From Leeuwenhoekiella aequorea (GTDB lineage Bacteria; Bacteroidota; Bacteroidia; Flavobacteriales; Flavobacteriaceae), in assembly GCF_004104375.1 (NCBI RefSeq), contig NZ_QOVM01000007.1:1-64000 (forward strand): DNA of 64,000 nt, in the 5' to 3' direction. Shown here piece after piece: positions 41,801-50,544 of this stretch. The position numbers and the translations under genes were made by a program. The notes beneath the pieces were generated by a model that searched no databases, was not told where the DNA came from, and saw nothing but the letters and a program-made list of their open reading frames with translations. Every line of letters begins with the position of its first letter. Position 1 is the stretch's first letter.

Positions 41801-42259
41801 TACCGCATCTCTAAATGTATCAGAAAGAGGTTGGTTAGCCAATTGGCGCTCGTAGACAGGTTTTGTTCTTAAACAAAAAACGATTAAAAAATCTTCTGAA
41901 GTTTCTAATATATTCGCCGTGTTGTAAACCGAAGAAAATCGGGAGGAAAATGGTCTTTGCAGGTTATCGGCTTTTAATACTTGCTTTTCATAGTCGTATG
42001 CAGATGTAATAAACTCATAGTTGAGTTGCGAATTGAGTTTAGTTTTCAGCTTAGATGTGGTAATCTCTTCTGGGGAGTTAAAAATGGCAGAAGTAGTTCC
42101 AGAAATAACGGAAACCTTACTATAATCTAAAGGATCCATAAACCGAATATCTACTGAAAATCCAGGAGATAAAAGCAGTCGATTCGAGGTTTCTCGCTGT
42201 GCTAAAACCGCCGAAAAACTGATAAAAAATAGAAAATATAAAAAGCTGAACTTAATCAA
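38882..42259 (-). CDS. Secreted MACPF-ankyrin repeat protein
   Basis: This 1125-aa protein has a signal peptide (MIKFSFLYFLFFISFSAVLA). Residues about 25-350 are a MACPF (membrane-attack-complex/perforin) domain: the signature FGTHYSTQVTYGG lies at 169-181 (G-T-H-Y-x6-G-G). A linker region to about 470 includes VYKEVTITTIDKDVF. From about 480 to 1120 runs a long series of ankyrin-type repeats, degenerate in the middle (AIANGDEELTKKFIDYGASANPEI and the like) and canonical near the end (GNTLLHIISY, GETPLHWAVKAG). Ankyrin after MACPF suggests a secreted pore-former or adhesin with a protein-binding stack; the target is unknown. Its neighbours offer no secretion partner. Confidence 0.85.
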   Translation of the reverse strand: MIKFSFLYFLFFISFSAVLAQRETSNRLLLSPGFSVDIRFMDPLDYSKVSVISGTTSAIFNSPEEITTSKLKTKLNSQLNYEFITSAYDYEKQVLKADNLQRPFSSRFSSVYNTANILETSEDFLIVFCLRTKPVYERQLANQPLSDTFRDAVVRLGRDISPQGFISKFGTHYSTQVTYGGKFISKNAIRRQDFVESPYTENEFKAAVLKSITQQQQNTTITDPYIHLAPAQYYTQGGATTEMWDERWEQTVNSENAEVIDAQFVEITNLLTETNFPDIEDIELKRKSLQEAIETARLKSVSWQTKMRPTEFFKKYSLQFTQKIGKLIKQRVGTEEQDAKSYIGDLFFGSFNEHGEPMKTTPLIDYNGIDLNTLLTEEEINVNKLLEFTISPEELKNAYVSVWDDTQKLVKGANRTTLFISGNEEARTYFREALVKPVYKEVTITTIDKDVFKVAYSLELVKTKKNLQSLASGYNYSLDSELIAAAASGDTANLEKLYFKGASRRTDGVVKAIIQNFETADLLNLVFDFGVIPSTDDLDLAFDPDYFAKEKVIALLERGAVPKNNMIYKAVAYQEPEVIHALLRTGAKSVNNDVAFAAKSNNYQVIKALMSLDYEGFVAEENMLAIAVANGDEELTKKFIDYGASANPEILKLALDADSPQILDLVKAVSKNSSQVFEVVAASNDEVLFDYFANQGAVTITNEVLTTAISNNNINILKQALDSGGSVAFALNQALKLNNIDAIRLSLKKGGAADSVFEYAASNNDFELYKELIEKYKGDSQLALTTAVSLDKLEFARYILAGKEHKVELDTSMDLAVKNENIDMLQLLTSEGGNPQTVVEAAVKTGNVKILEYLIGQGVNTTDASLIKSAAAAKNKELVALLLATKQVDINLVLTDLIKLQSPEIIEDALKQEVRVSKENLELAIALDNERIVAQLLEQTEPSVLSERLLSKTIEKDMNVAVDFLIERLDNPDFAFRAAFQYKNKNALQIALRRGATVQESDLMEAAKFHFNDAIPVLLKQNLPASITDMEGNTLLHIISYRYDSGDENLLDLLIASGININAKNKIGETPLHWAVKAGMSNEILIKKLIENGALPEAETVSSRSVTDYAETKEVRQLLKRLELR

Positions 42260-42360
42260 AATCGTACCCTTTTAGTTGGAGTTAATAAAATTTGATCAAG
42301 GGGAAATTATAACATAAGGGGTTGAAAAGATAGACAATTACTTCATATCAAAAAGAAAAA

Positions 42361-42813
42361 CTAGATACAATCCGTTTTTATTCGAGTATCTACAATATAA
42401 ATGATTTTCCACACCTTATTTTCCAATACAAGCTGAAAATTATTTGTTCCGCAGTGACTGGGTTTATCATTTATAAAAAAGGTATAAGGCGTCCATACAT
42501 TTGCCATTAAAGCATCTTCTTTTACCGTGTATTCTAAGATTTCTTCTCGGAATTCGGTGGTTTTTGGAATTGATGCTATCGATTTAAGAAAATGGCTGAA
42601 ATTAGTTTGGGTAATTACAATTTCTTGCTCTTCATCACTACTTATAGATTCCATTCTAATAGAATCGTTTACCAGTAGGCGCATTGCTGTGGTATCTTGT
42701 TTATGAAATGCTTCAAAAAATTGAATAATTACATCTTTTGGTGTAGCTTGATTTTGAGCAAGTAAGCCATACGGAAGGCTGAGTAAAGCCAGTAGCATAT
42801 ACGTTTTAATCAT
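42361..42813 (-). CDS. Secreted SnoaL/NTF2-like protein
   Basis: This 150-aa protein has a signal peptide (MIKTYMLLALLSLPYGLLAQ). The rest follows the cone-shaped NTF2-like fold: ATPKDVIIQFFEAFHKQDTTAMRLLVNDSIRME at the start, then ALMANVWTPYTFFINDKPSHCGTNNFQLVLENKVWKIIYIVDT at the end. Activity is not known; such proteins may be small-molecule isomerases or binding proteins. It is divergent from panB with 68 bp between the starts. Confidence 0.75.
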   Translation of the reverse strand: MIKTYMLLALLSLPYGLLAQNQATPKDVIIQFFEAFHKQDTTAMRLLVNDSIRMESISSDEEQEIVITQTNFSHFLKSIASIPKTTEFREEILEYTVKEDALMANVWTPYTFFINDKPSHCGTNNFQLVLENKVWKIIYIVDTRIKTDCI

Positions 42814-42881
42814 TGTAAAATAAGCTTAGGTAGTTAATACCTTAGTAATTTACTATTTTTACGCGCACAAAAACCGCAACA

Positions 42882-43700
42882 ATGTCTGCAAGTAAAAAAG
42901 AATACAAGCGTATTACTGTAAAATCACTAACTGAAATGAAATCTCAGGGTGAGAAAATCGCTATGCTTACCGCTTATGATTACACCATGGCTACCATAGT
43001 TGATAGAGCCGGGATCGATGTAATTTTGGTAGGCGATTCTGCCTCTAATGTAATGGCCGGTCACGAGACTACGCTACCTATTACTTTAGACCAAATGATC
43101 TATCACGCATCATCTGTAGTACGTGCTATTAAGCGTGCTCTTGTTGTAGTTGATTTACCTTTTGGGAGTTATCAAAGTGATCCTAAAGAGGCTTTACGTT
43201 CTGCAATACGTATAATGAAAGAAAGTGGTGGTCACGCGGTTAAATTAGAAGGTGGTACTGAGATTAAAGAATCGGTTAAACGTATACTTCATGCAGGCAT
43301 ACCAGTAATGGGACACCTGGGCTTAACACCGCAATCCATATATAAATTTGGTACGTATACAGTACGTGCAAAAGAGGAACAAGAAGCAGAAAAATTAAAA
43401 CAAGATGCGTTGTTATTAGAGCGTTTAGGTTGTTTTGCTGTAGTATTAGAAAAAGTACCTAATCAACTTGCTCGTGAAGTTGCAGAAAGTCTTACTATCC
43501 CGGTGATAGGAATAGGTGCCGGTAATGGTGTTGACGGTCAGGTTTTAGTCATGCACGATATGCTGGGAATGAGTCAGGAATTTAGTCCGCGCTTTTTAAG
43601 AAGATATCTTGATATGCATACACAAATGACCGGTGCCTTTGAACAATACATTACCGATGTGAAGTCTCTTGATTTCCCTAATGACGAGGAGCAATATTAA
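42882..43700 (+). CDS. panB: 3-methyl-2-oxobutanoate hydroxymethyltransferase
   Basis: This 272-aa cytosolic enzyme carries out the first step of pantothenate synthesis, transferring a hydroxymethyl group from methylene-tetrahydrofolate to 2-oxoisovalerate. The family patterns are clear: [75 protein letters not shown] and [23 protein letters not shown]. The magnesium-binding Asp and Glu are in place and length is normal. It is followed 41 bp later by an RluA-type gene on the same strand. Confidence 0.97.
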   Translation: MSASKKEYKRITVKSLTEMKSQGEKIAMLTAYDYTMATIVDRAGIDVILVGDSASNVMAGHETTLPITLDQMIYHASSVVRAIKRALVVVDLPFGSYQSDPKEALRSAIRIMKESGGHAVKLEGGTEIKESVKRILHAGIPVMGHLGLTPQSIYKFGTYTVRAKEEQEAEKLKQDALLLERLGCFAVVLEKVPNQLAREVAESLTIPVIGIGAGNGVDGQVLVMHDMLGMSQEFSPRFLRRYLDMHTQMTGAFEQYITDVKSLDFPNDEEQY

Positions 43701-43740
43701 GCTGAAAAGTCGTTCATAACCAAGTAATAGCTATACCTAT

Positions 43741-44451
43741 TTGAATTCAGAATCTACACACAGCACTAAAGATAATCTTCAGGTAATTTATGAAGACAAT
43801 CATCTAATCGTGATAAATAAACGTCCCGGAGACATTGTACAGGGAGATAAGACCGGAGATACACCTTTAAGTGATGTAGTAAAAAGTTATATAGCTGAAA
43901 AATACAATAAACCAGGAGCTGTATATCTGGGCGTAGTACATCGCCTGGACCGGCCAACTAGCGGAATTGTAATTTTTGCGCGTACTTCAAAAGCCTTACC
44001 GCGCTTAAACAAATTGTTTGCAGAAAAAGAAGCGAAAAAGACCTACTGGGCGGTAGTAAAAAATACACCTCCTAAAGCAGCAGATACACTTATACATTAC
44101 CTTAAACGTAACCCCAAGCAAAACAAGAGTTATAGTAATGTAAAAGAAGTACCAGATAGTAAAAAAGGAATATTAGATTATCGCATAATTAAGGAGCTGA
44201 ATAATTATTTTCTTCTTGAAATAGATCTGCATACCGGCCGTCATCATCAAATACGTTCGCAACTATCAGCCATTGGCTGTCCTATTAAAGGAGATTTAAA
44301 ATATGGTTTTGATCGCAGTAATCCCGACGGAAGTATTCACCTTCACTCCAGAAAATTGGTTCTCATACACCCGGTAACTAAAGAAGAACTCACGTTTGTC
44401 GCTCCTCCTCCTACTGAAGATTCTATTTGGAAAGCCTGTACTGACAATTAG
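43741..44451 (+). CDS. RluA-family pseudouridine synthase
   Basis: This 236-aa protein starts at a TTG (43741), as no ATG lies between it and the conserved VIYEDNHLIVINKRPGDIVQGDKTGD. The catalytic motif is HRLDRPTSGIVIFARTSKAL with Asp in HRLD. Later LLEIDLHTGRHHQIRSQLSAIGCPIKGDLKYG completes the RluA core. There is no S4 domain at the N-terminus. It isomerises uridine in rRNA or tRNA; the exact target cannot be read from the sequence. It probably shares a transcript with panB. Confidence 0.9.
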   Translation: MNSESTHSTKDNLQVIYEDNHLIVINKRPGDIVQGDKTGDTPLSDVVKSYIAEKYNKPGAVYLGVVHRLDRPTSGIVIFARTSKALPRLNKLFAEKEAKKTYWAVVKNTPPKAADTLIHYLKRNPKQNKSYSNVKEVPDSKKGILDYRIIKELNNYFLLEIDLHTGRHHQIRSQLSAIGCPIKGDLKYGFDRSNPDGSIHLHSRKLVLIHPVTKEELTFVAPPPTEDSIWKACTDN

Positions 44452-44468
44452 ATACGTATTAGGAGTCG

Positions 44469-45362
44469 TTAAAGTTTAACCGCTTTAGATTTGTTGTTTT
44501 TTTTAGCCGTTCTCAAACTTTCAATTACCACTGCACTTAAAATTAGCAATCCGCCAAAGAGTGTTGCAAGCTTAGGGATTTCTCCTAAAAATAGTATTCC
44601 TAACAAGATCCCGTAAACCGGTTGCACACTACTTATAATACTCGCTGTTGTAATTGAAAAATACCGAAACGTTAAAAGAAATAAGGTATGCCCTACAGCA
44701 GTGGTAACGAACGCCAAAGCGATTATAAAAAATATATTTTCTTGTAACGCTTTGGCGGTTGTGTCGAGACCTAATGGGATAAGAAGAACACCTACAATGA
44801 CTACCTGATACCACATTAATAGGCTTCCGTGGTATTTTGCTACTTGCTTTTTCATTAATATGTTACGCAAGGCATAGGCAAGCGCAGAACCTATTCCAAA
44901 AGCAACAGCCTGTGTATATTGATTTTCAAAATCAAGGTCAGGAATTAGAAATGCGATTCCTGCCAATACTAATAGACCTAAAAAAAGATGAATTTTTTGA
45001 AAAGGAAGTCGCAGCAATAGCGGTTCTAAAATACTGGTGAGTGCTGGATATGTAAAGATTGTCAACATACCTATAGCTACATTACTCAGTTGTAAAGCTT
45101 TGAAATACGCAACCCAGTGTATCCCCATAAGCAAACCTCCTAAAAAAACTTGTAACCGATCTTCTTTATTAATTCGGAGGCTAATACGTTTCCACCTTAA
45201 AAATAAATACAAAAATAGACCCGCTAAAAGTGCTCGCCACGCTATAGTAACAACTGGCGGCATATTAACAGCTCTTCCTAAAACCCCACTGGTACTCACC
45301 AAGAGCATAGCCAGATTGAGTTGTAAAATATTTTTAATAAATGTATTAGGAGCTACTGACAA
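44469..45362 (-). CDS. EamA/DMT-family transporter
   Basis: This 297-aa inner-membrane protein has ten hydrophobic segments and two EamA repeats (residues about 12-140 and 155-285), with typical patterns such as ALLAGLFLYLFLRWKR and TTASIISSVQPVYGILLGILFLGEIPKLATLFGGLLILSAVVIES. It probably exports small metabolites such as amino acids or amines. The substrate is not predictable. The end is 17 bp from the convergent RluA-type gene. Confidence 0.88.
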   Translation of the reverse strand: MSVAPNTFIKNILQLNLAMLLVSTSGVLGRAVNMPPVVTIAWRALLAGLFLYLFLRWKRISLRINKEDRLQVFLGGLLMGIHWVAYFKALQLSNVAIGMLTIFTYPALTSILEPLLLRLPFQKIHLFLGLLVLAGIAFLIPDLDFENQYTQAVAFGIGSALAYALRNILMKKQVAKYHGSLLMWYQVVIVGVLLIPLGLDTTAKALQENIFFIIALAFVTTAVGHTLFLLTFRYFSITTASIISSVQPVYGILLGILFLGEIPKLATLFGGLLILSAVVIESLRTAKKNNKSKAVKL

Positions 45363-45445
45363 AAAAATATGAATTTTTAGATTTTAGTATCAAGTACATT
45401 TTAAGTCACCTTGATATAAGTTATCTCTATAGTTAAAACAAAGAA

Positions 45446-47008
45446 TTATCTGTTTAAAACCTGGGCTTTTTCTTTGATGATCTCCGCAACTGGACGGTTT
45501 TGAATTCTACTGTCTAACCAACTTAGGATGTCAAGATATAAAAAGGCACGTCGCTCATAAGGATCTTCCTCATAGATTTCCAGTCGGTTTCTAAGTTTTA
45601 TAAATTCATTTTTAATCTCTCCCGGAAACACTTCGCCTAAGTTTCGTAGAAACTTTATCATTTCTTTCTGTACTTCATGAAGATCATCCATCTTAATGAG
45701 AAACTTATAGGTGCTCTTCAAAAGCGTTTCCAAATGATAATCCATACCCGCTTCATAATGAGCTACAAGATTTAAAATGCGAGCAAAACACATAAGATCT
45801 TCTCGCATTTTAAGAGATTTATTATTGATGATACGGCTTAAGTATTCTATACATTTTTTGTTTTGTCCAGATCCAAAATACAAACTCGCTATTTTATAGT
45901 AAAACACCATTATGTGGTGTTCATCCATTCGTTGACGAGACTGTTTGAGGTACTTCTCGATTGTGTTAATGAGACCGTCATCTGTGGTAAAATCTCCTAC
46001 CATAAACTTTAAATTCAGTTTATGCGAATACACATATAAAAATTCGAGTATTTCTAAATTATCGCTACGCGGAAAGTCTTCAGTTGCAAGTCTATCTTCA
46101 AGACCATCAAGGACCTCTTTAAATTTTGTATGATGTTTTAAATAGAATAGAGATTCTAGTAAGTAGTGATTTCCTTTCAGATAAAAAACCGGGTTTCTAC
46201 CTATCATAGAAGGATTTTCTTCAAAAAGTTCTACAAATCGGGTTGCATATTTAAAACACGAAACAAAATCCTGTACTAAGAAGCTGTACCATAAAAAGGC
46301 TTTGTATAGCCATAATTTCTCTCTAAAGCCTAGCTTGCTCAAATCATAGTTGGGCATAGCATTACTAAAATAGGCAGCTATCTCCTGGCGTTCTTCATCA
46401 CTACGCACATACCCGGTTTTGAGCATAATACCATACAACTGCAGAGAAAGATTGGAGAGTTTGCTGGTCATTAGATTCTGTACACTTAAATCTTCGGCCT
46501 CCTTTGCCAGCTCTTCTGCACGTGTACTCATACTACGCGTAATGTATTGGGTTTCAATTACTTTTTCTAACTCAACGATTTCATACGCTACATTTTTCTC
46601 TTCGTTATCAATCGCCATATGTTTAGCTTTCTCCAGTAATTTAAGAGACTGCTGGTACAAACCTTTTTGATATAAAACAGTGGCAAAGTCCAGTTGTTCT
46701 CGTATTTGTACACGTATATTTTGATGTGCCGGACTCAGTCTCAATGAGATAAGAATCTGTTTGTATAAATGTGCTTTAAGGTTTGAGAGTTGTTGCTTCT
46801 TTACAATGTTATTCTTGAAAATTTCGGTTTCATCATACGTATTCATCTTATCTAGCAGATTAAATAACTGCAAATATTTTGAATCGGCATTTCCATCGAG
46901 ACGACCTACATAAAGCTTGAATTGTCTTTTCTCTGACTTCGATAAGGACTTAATAAGCACATAAAGAGAATCTTTTGAATCATTTGCTGTTGTAATGATT
47001 TTACGCAT
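45446..47008 (-). CDS. Conserved helical-repeat protein of Bacteroidota
   Basis: This 520-aa protein has no signal peptide and is all-helical with TPR-like spacing (LYQKGLYQQSLKLLEKAKHMAIDNEEKNVAYEIVELEKVIE, IASLYFGSGQNKKCIEYLSRII). The N-terminus MRKIITTANDSKDSLYVLIKSLSKSEKRQFKLY is distinctive. I infer a cytoplasmic scaffold-like protein, with no catalytic motif. It is divergent from leuA, with 128 bp between the starts. Confidence 0.7.
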   Translation of the reverse strand: MRKIITTANDSKDSLYVLIKSLSKSEKRQFKLYVGRLDGNADSKYLQLFNLLDKMNTYDETEIFKNNIVKKQQLSNLKAHLYKQILISLRLSPAHQNIRVQIREQLDFATVLYQKGLYQQSLKLLEKAKHMAIDNEEKNVAYEIVELEKVIETQYITRSMSTRAEELAKEAEDLSVQNLMTSKLSNLSLQLYGIMLKTGYVRSDEERQEIAAYFSNAMPNYDLSKLGFREKLWLYKAFLWYSFLVQDFVSCFKYATRFVELFEENPSMIGRNPVFYLKGNHYLLESLFYLKHHTKFKEVLDGLEDRLATEDFPRSDNLEILEFLYVYSHKLNLKFMVGDFTTDDGLINTIEKYLKQSRQRMDEHHIMVFYYKIASLYFGSGQNKKCIEYLSRIINNKSLKMREDLMCFARILNLVAHYEAGMDYHLETLLKSTYKFLIKMDDLHEVQKEMIKFLRNLGEVFPGEIKNEFIKLRNRLEIYEEDPYERRAFLYLDILSWLDSRIQNRPVAEIIKEKAQVLNR

Positions 47009-47136
47009 AATAATTTGATTTTCAGTAAATTAAATAATCCTAAAATTACTTAAACATCGTAGGCTATTGATCAAATAGAATATCAAAAGTACCACCATTC
47101 TATATATTCACAATTAAATTGAGAAAAAATCCACTT

Positions 47137-48309
47137 ATGAGTGATAATAAAGTCCAAATTTTTGACACAACCTTGAGAGATGGGGAACAAGTTCCCGGAT
47201 GCAAATTAGATACTAATCAGAAATTGATTATTGCTGAGCGTCTCGATCTGCTGGGTGTTGATGTTATAGAGGCTGGCTTTCCTATATCGAGCCCCGGAGA
47301 TTTTATATCTGTAGAAGAAATCTCAAAGCTTGTAAAAAATGCCACTGTTTGTGGTCTTACCCGTGCGGTAAAAAAAGATATAGAAGTTGCTGCTCAAGCA
47401 TTACGCTATGCGGTTAAGCCGCGTATTCATACTGGAATAGGTACAAGTGACTCCCATATACTGCATAAATTTAAGTCTAATCGCGAAGAGATTTTAAAAC
47501 GCGCTTATGACGCGGTAGCTTATGCAAAAACATTTGTTGAAGATGTAGAATTCTATGCTGAAGATGCAGGTCGTACAGACAATGAATACTTGGCTCGGGT
47601 TTGTGAGGCAGCTATAAAAGCCGGTGCGACCGTTTTAAATATTCCGGATACAACGGGATATTGTCTACCGGAAGAATATGGTGCTAAGATTAAATATTTA
47701 AAAGAAAATGTAAAAGGTATTGAGCGTGCGATTTTGTCTTGCCATTGCCATAACGATCTGGGGCTTGCTACTGCAAACTCGATCGCCGGTGTCGTTAATG
47801 GAGCTCGACAAATAGAATGTACTATAAATGGCATAGGAGAACGTGCAGGAAATACATCTCTGGAAGAAGTGGTTATGATATTGCGTCAACATCCTACTCT
47901 AGGTTTAGCCACCAGTATAAATTCACGTTTACTTTATGATACCAGTAGAATGGTAAGCGAAAAAATGGGTATGCCGGTGCAACCAAATAAAGCTATTGTA
48001 GGATCTAACGCATTTGCGCACAGTAGCGGAATTCACCAGGATGGCGTTATTAAAAACCGGGAGACCTATGAAATTATGGATCCCGAAGAAGTAGGTGTTA
48101 CAGAAAGTGCAATCGTACTTACCGCACGTAGCGGTAGAGCGGCTCTTGCTTATCGATCTAAAAAAGTAGGTTATGAATTAACTAAACTTCAGCTTGACGA
48201 TGTATACGACGTCTTTCTTACCTTTGCAGATAAGAAGAAGGAAATCATCGACAATGATATTCATGAGATAATGAAAGTTGTAAAAATTGAAGCTCCGGTT
48301 GAAGCTTAA
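47137..48309 (+). CDS. leuA: 2-isopropylmalate synthase
   Basis: I start at the ATG at 47137 (390 aa); the upstream TTG adds six non-conserved residues. The enzyme condenses acetyl-CoA and 2-oxoisovalerate, the first committed leucine step. Visible motifs are [43 protein letters not shown] (metal His residues), [15 protein letters not shown] and [10 protein letters not shown]. At 390 residues it is the short type without a full C-terminal regulatory LeuA domain, so leucine feedback may be weaker or absent. An intrinsic terminator follows before leuC. Confidence 0.95.
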   Translation: MSDNKVQIFDTTLRDGEQVPGCKLDTNQKLIIAERLDLLGVDVIEAGFPISSPGDFISVEEISKLVKNATVCGLTRAVKKDIEVAAQALRYAVKPRIHTGIGTSDSHILHKFKSNREEILKRAYDAVAYAKTFVEDVEFYAEDAGRTDNEYLARVCEAAIKAGATVLNIPDTTGYCLPEEYGAKIKYLKENVKGIERAILSCHCHNDLGLATANSIAGVVNGARQIECTINGIGERAGNTSLEEVVMILRQHPTLGLATSINSRLLYDTSRMVSEKMGMPVQPNKAIVGSNAFAHSSGIHQDGVIKNRETYEIMDPEEVGVTESAIVLTARSGRAALAYRSKKVGYELTKLQLDDVYDVFLTFADKKKEIIDNDIHEIMKVVKIEAPVEA

Positions 48310-48333
48310 CGTTTTATATATTAGTGTTTTAAT

Positions 48334-48364
48334 AAGGATTCTTGTATAAGAATCCTTATTTTTT
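48334..48364 (+). terminator. Intrinsic terminator after leuA
   Basis: AAGGATTCTT and AAGAATCCTT form a perfect 10-bp stem with a GTAT loop, followed by a T run. It lies 25 bp past the leuA stop and would separate leuA from leuCDB. Confidence 0.85.
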
Positions 48365-48423
48365 ACTTAAAAAATTTAATTATTGAATGTGTTCGATAGT
48401 ACAACTAATAAATGATAATAGTA

Positions 48424-48437
48424 CGTTCTTAAGAACG
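48424..48437. promoter_or_regulatory. 14-bp palindrome before leuC
   Basis: CGTTCTTAAGAACG is a perfect palindrome 15 bp before the leuC start. Because of its closeness to the start it could be an operator or a hairpin near the ribosome binding site. Its function is inferred. Confidence 0.45.
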
Positions 48438-48451
48438 AATTGAATATAACA

Positions 48452-49837
48452 ATGGCAGGAAAAACATTATTTGACAAAGTCTGGGATGCTCACGTAGTAG
48501 ACACGGTACCTAATGGTCCGCAAGTACTTTATATAGATAAACATCTTATTCACGAGGTAACAAGTCCGCAAGCATTTTCTGAACTTGAAGAACGCGGCAT
48601 TCCCGTAGCACGACCAGATCAAATCGTTGCTACAGCAGATCACAACACCCCTACTGTAGATCAACATTTACCGGTACGTGATTTACTATCCCGTAACCAA
48701 TTAAAACAATTGAGTGATAATTGTGAAAAACACGGGATTACTCTTTATGGGTTAGGTCATAAGTATAATGGTATTGTACATGTTATGGCTCCTGAGCTTG
48801 GTATTACCCAACCGGGAATGACTATGGTTTGTGGTGATAGCCACACTTCTACACACGGTGCGTTTGGTACAATTGCTTTTGGAATAGGTACGAGTCAAGT
48901 GGCGCAGGTATTTGCCAGCCAATGTCTGTTGTTGACAAAACCAAAAAGTTTACGCGTCAACGTAACCGGAAAATTAAAACCGAATGTTCTTCCTAAAGAT
49001 GTGATTCTATATGTAATATCACAAATAGGTACGAATGCAGGTACCGGCTATTTTTGTGAGTATGCAGGTAACATTTTTGAAGAGATGTCTATGGAAGGTC
49101 GAATGACCGTATGTAATATGAGTATCGAAATGGGAGCCCGGGGCGGTATGATTGCTCCAGACCAGACAACATTTGACTATGTTAAAGGTCGTGAGTTCGC
49201 TCCTGAGCAAGCAGAGTGGGACAAAAAACTAGCCTACTGGAAAACATTACCCACAGATGCCGATGCCGTTTTTGATAAAGAGTATTCTTTTGATGCGGCT
49301 GATATAGAACCGATGATTACCTATGGTACAAATCCGGGAATGGGTATAAAAGTTACCGGCAATATTCCCGATAAAGAAGATGTAAATCTTGAGAAGGCTC
49401 TGGCTTATATGAACTTCAAAAAGGGAGAAAGTCTTATTGATAAGCCCATAAATTATGTGTTTATAGGGAGCTGTACAAATAGTCGAATTGAAGATTTTAG
49501 AATAGCTGCAAACTTTGTAAAAGGTAAACAGAAAGCTGCTAATGTAAACGCTTGGTTAGTTCCAGGCTCGCAGCAGGTAGCAAAACAATTAATAGCCGAA
49601 GGCTTAGATAAAATATTTACTGAAGCTGGATTTGCACTTAGACAACCGGGATGTTCTGCTTGTTTGGCAATGAATGACGATAAAATTCCGGAAGGAGAGT
49701 ACTGTGTTTCTACATCAAACCGAAATTTTGAAGGAAGACAAGGTCAGGGCGCTCGTACCATATTAGCAAGTCCGCTAATGGCCGCAGCTACCGCAGTTTC
49801 AGGGAAAATTACAGACATCACAAAACAACTTAACTAA
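48452..49837 (+). CDS. leuC: 3-isopropylmalate dehydratase large subunit
   Basis: This 461-aa subunit carries the [4Fe-4S] cluster and isomerises 2- to 3-isopropylmalate together with LeuD. I start at the ATG at 48452 ([16 protein letters not shown]). The aconitase-type motifs are [39 protein letters not shown] (a cluster Cys) and [13 protein letters not shown] (two cluster Cys). Length is normal. leuD starts two bases after its stop. Confidence 0.97.
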   Translation: MAGKTLFDKVWDAHVVDTVPNGPQVLYIDKHLIHEVTSPQAFSELEERGIPVARPDQIVATADHNTPTVDQHLPVRDLLSRNQLKQLSDNCEKHGITLYGLGHKYNGIVHVMAPELGITQPGMTMVCGDSHTSTHGAFGTIAFGIGTSQVAQVFASQCLLLTKPKSLRVNVTGKLKPNVLPKDVILYVISQIGTNAGTGYFCEYAGNIFEEMSMEGRMTVCNMSIEMGARGGMIAPDQTTFDYVKGREFAPEQAEWDKKLAYWKTLPTDADAVFDKEYSFDAADIEPMITYGTNPGMGIKVTGNIPDKEDVNLEKALAYMNFKKGESLIDKPINYVFIGSCTNSRIEDFRIAANFVKGKQKAANVNAWLVPGSQQVAKQLIAEGLDKIFTEAGFALRQPGCSACLAMNDDKIPEGEYCVSTSNRNFEGRQGQGARTILASPLMAAATAVSGKITDITKQLN

Positions 49838-49838
49838 A

Positions 49839-50423
49839 ATGGAAAAGTTTATCAAACTTACAGATACAGCAGTTCCTTTACCTATAGAAAATATAGATAC
49901 AGATCAAATTATTCCTGCTCGTTTTTTAAAATCCACAGATAAGCAGGGTTTTGGTGATAATGTATTTAGAGACTGGAGATTTGATCACGAAGGCAATAAA
50001 AACGAAAATTTTGTGCTTAATGATGACATGTATTCTGGTTCTATATTAGTAGCTGGTGACAACTTTGGTTGCGGTTCTAGTAGAGAGCACGCAGCTTGGG
50101 CGATTGCAGGCTACGGATTTAAAGTGGTTATAAGTAGCTTCTTTGCAGACATTTTTAGAGGTAATGCCTTAAATAATGGAATTTTACCTATACAAGTAAC
50201 ACCTGAGTATTTAAAGAGTTTGCTAGACGTTATAAAAGAGAAGCCAGATACCCAATTAACTATTAATCTAGAAGATCAAGAATTAAGTTCGCCTGTGGGT
50301 GAATTAGAATTTGAAATCGATCCGTATAAAAAAGTATGTATGATTAATGGCTATGACGATATCGACTTTTTAATAAGTAAAAAAGAAACTATTGAAGCTT
50401 TTGAACGCGAACAAACGTTTTAA
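49839..50423 (+). CDS. leuD: 3-isopropylmalate dehydratase small subunit
   Basis: This 194-aa small subunit forms the swivel domain of the isomerase. It has NIDTDQIIPARFLKSTDKQGFGDN at the start, GDNFGCGSSREHAAWAIAGYGFKVVISSFFADIFRGNALNNGILPI in the middle, and an intact C-terminus. It lies one base after leuC, so the pair is co-translated. Two hairpins separate it from leuB. Confidence 0.96.
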   Translation: MEKFIKLTDTAVPLPIENIDTDQIIPARFLKSTDKQGFGDNVFRDWRFDHEGNKNENFVLNDDMYSGSILVAGDNFGCGSSREHAAWAIAGYGFKVVISSFFADIFRGNALNNGILPIQVTPEYLKSLLDVIKEKPDTQLTINLEDQELSSPVGELEFEIDPYKKVCMINGYDDIDFLISKKETIEAFEREQTF

Positions 50424-50448
50424 AACTCAAAAACAACAAATATGACGT

Positions 50449-50531
50449 TAGTTTTGAACGTTTTGTTCAAAACTAGACGATAGCAATAATTATCAAAAAC
50501 CTCACGTGTTTCAACTGCGTGGGGTTTTGAT
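50449..50531 (+). promoter_or_regulatory. Two hairpins between leuD and leuB
   Basis: The first is TAGTTTTGAAC-GTTTT-GTTCAAAACTA (50449-50475), a perfect 11-bp stem. The second pairs ATCAAAAACCTCACG (50492-50506) with CGTGGGGTTTTGAT (50518-50531), 14 bp with one bulge, ending 13 bp before the leuB start. Neither has a clear T run. They may be an attenuator, a processing site or a weak terminator. Confidence 0.5.
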
Positions 50532-50544
50532 CAAAAAAATATCT

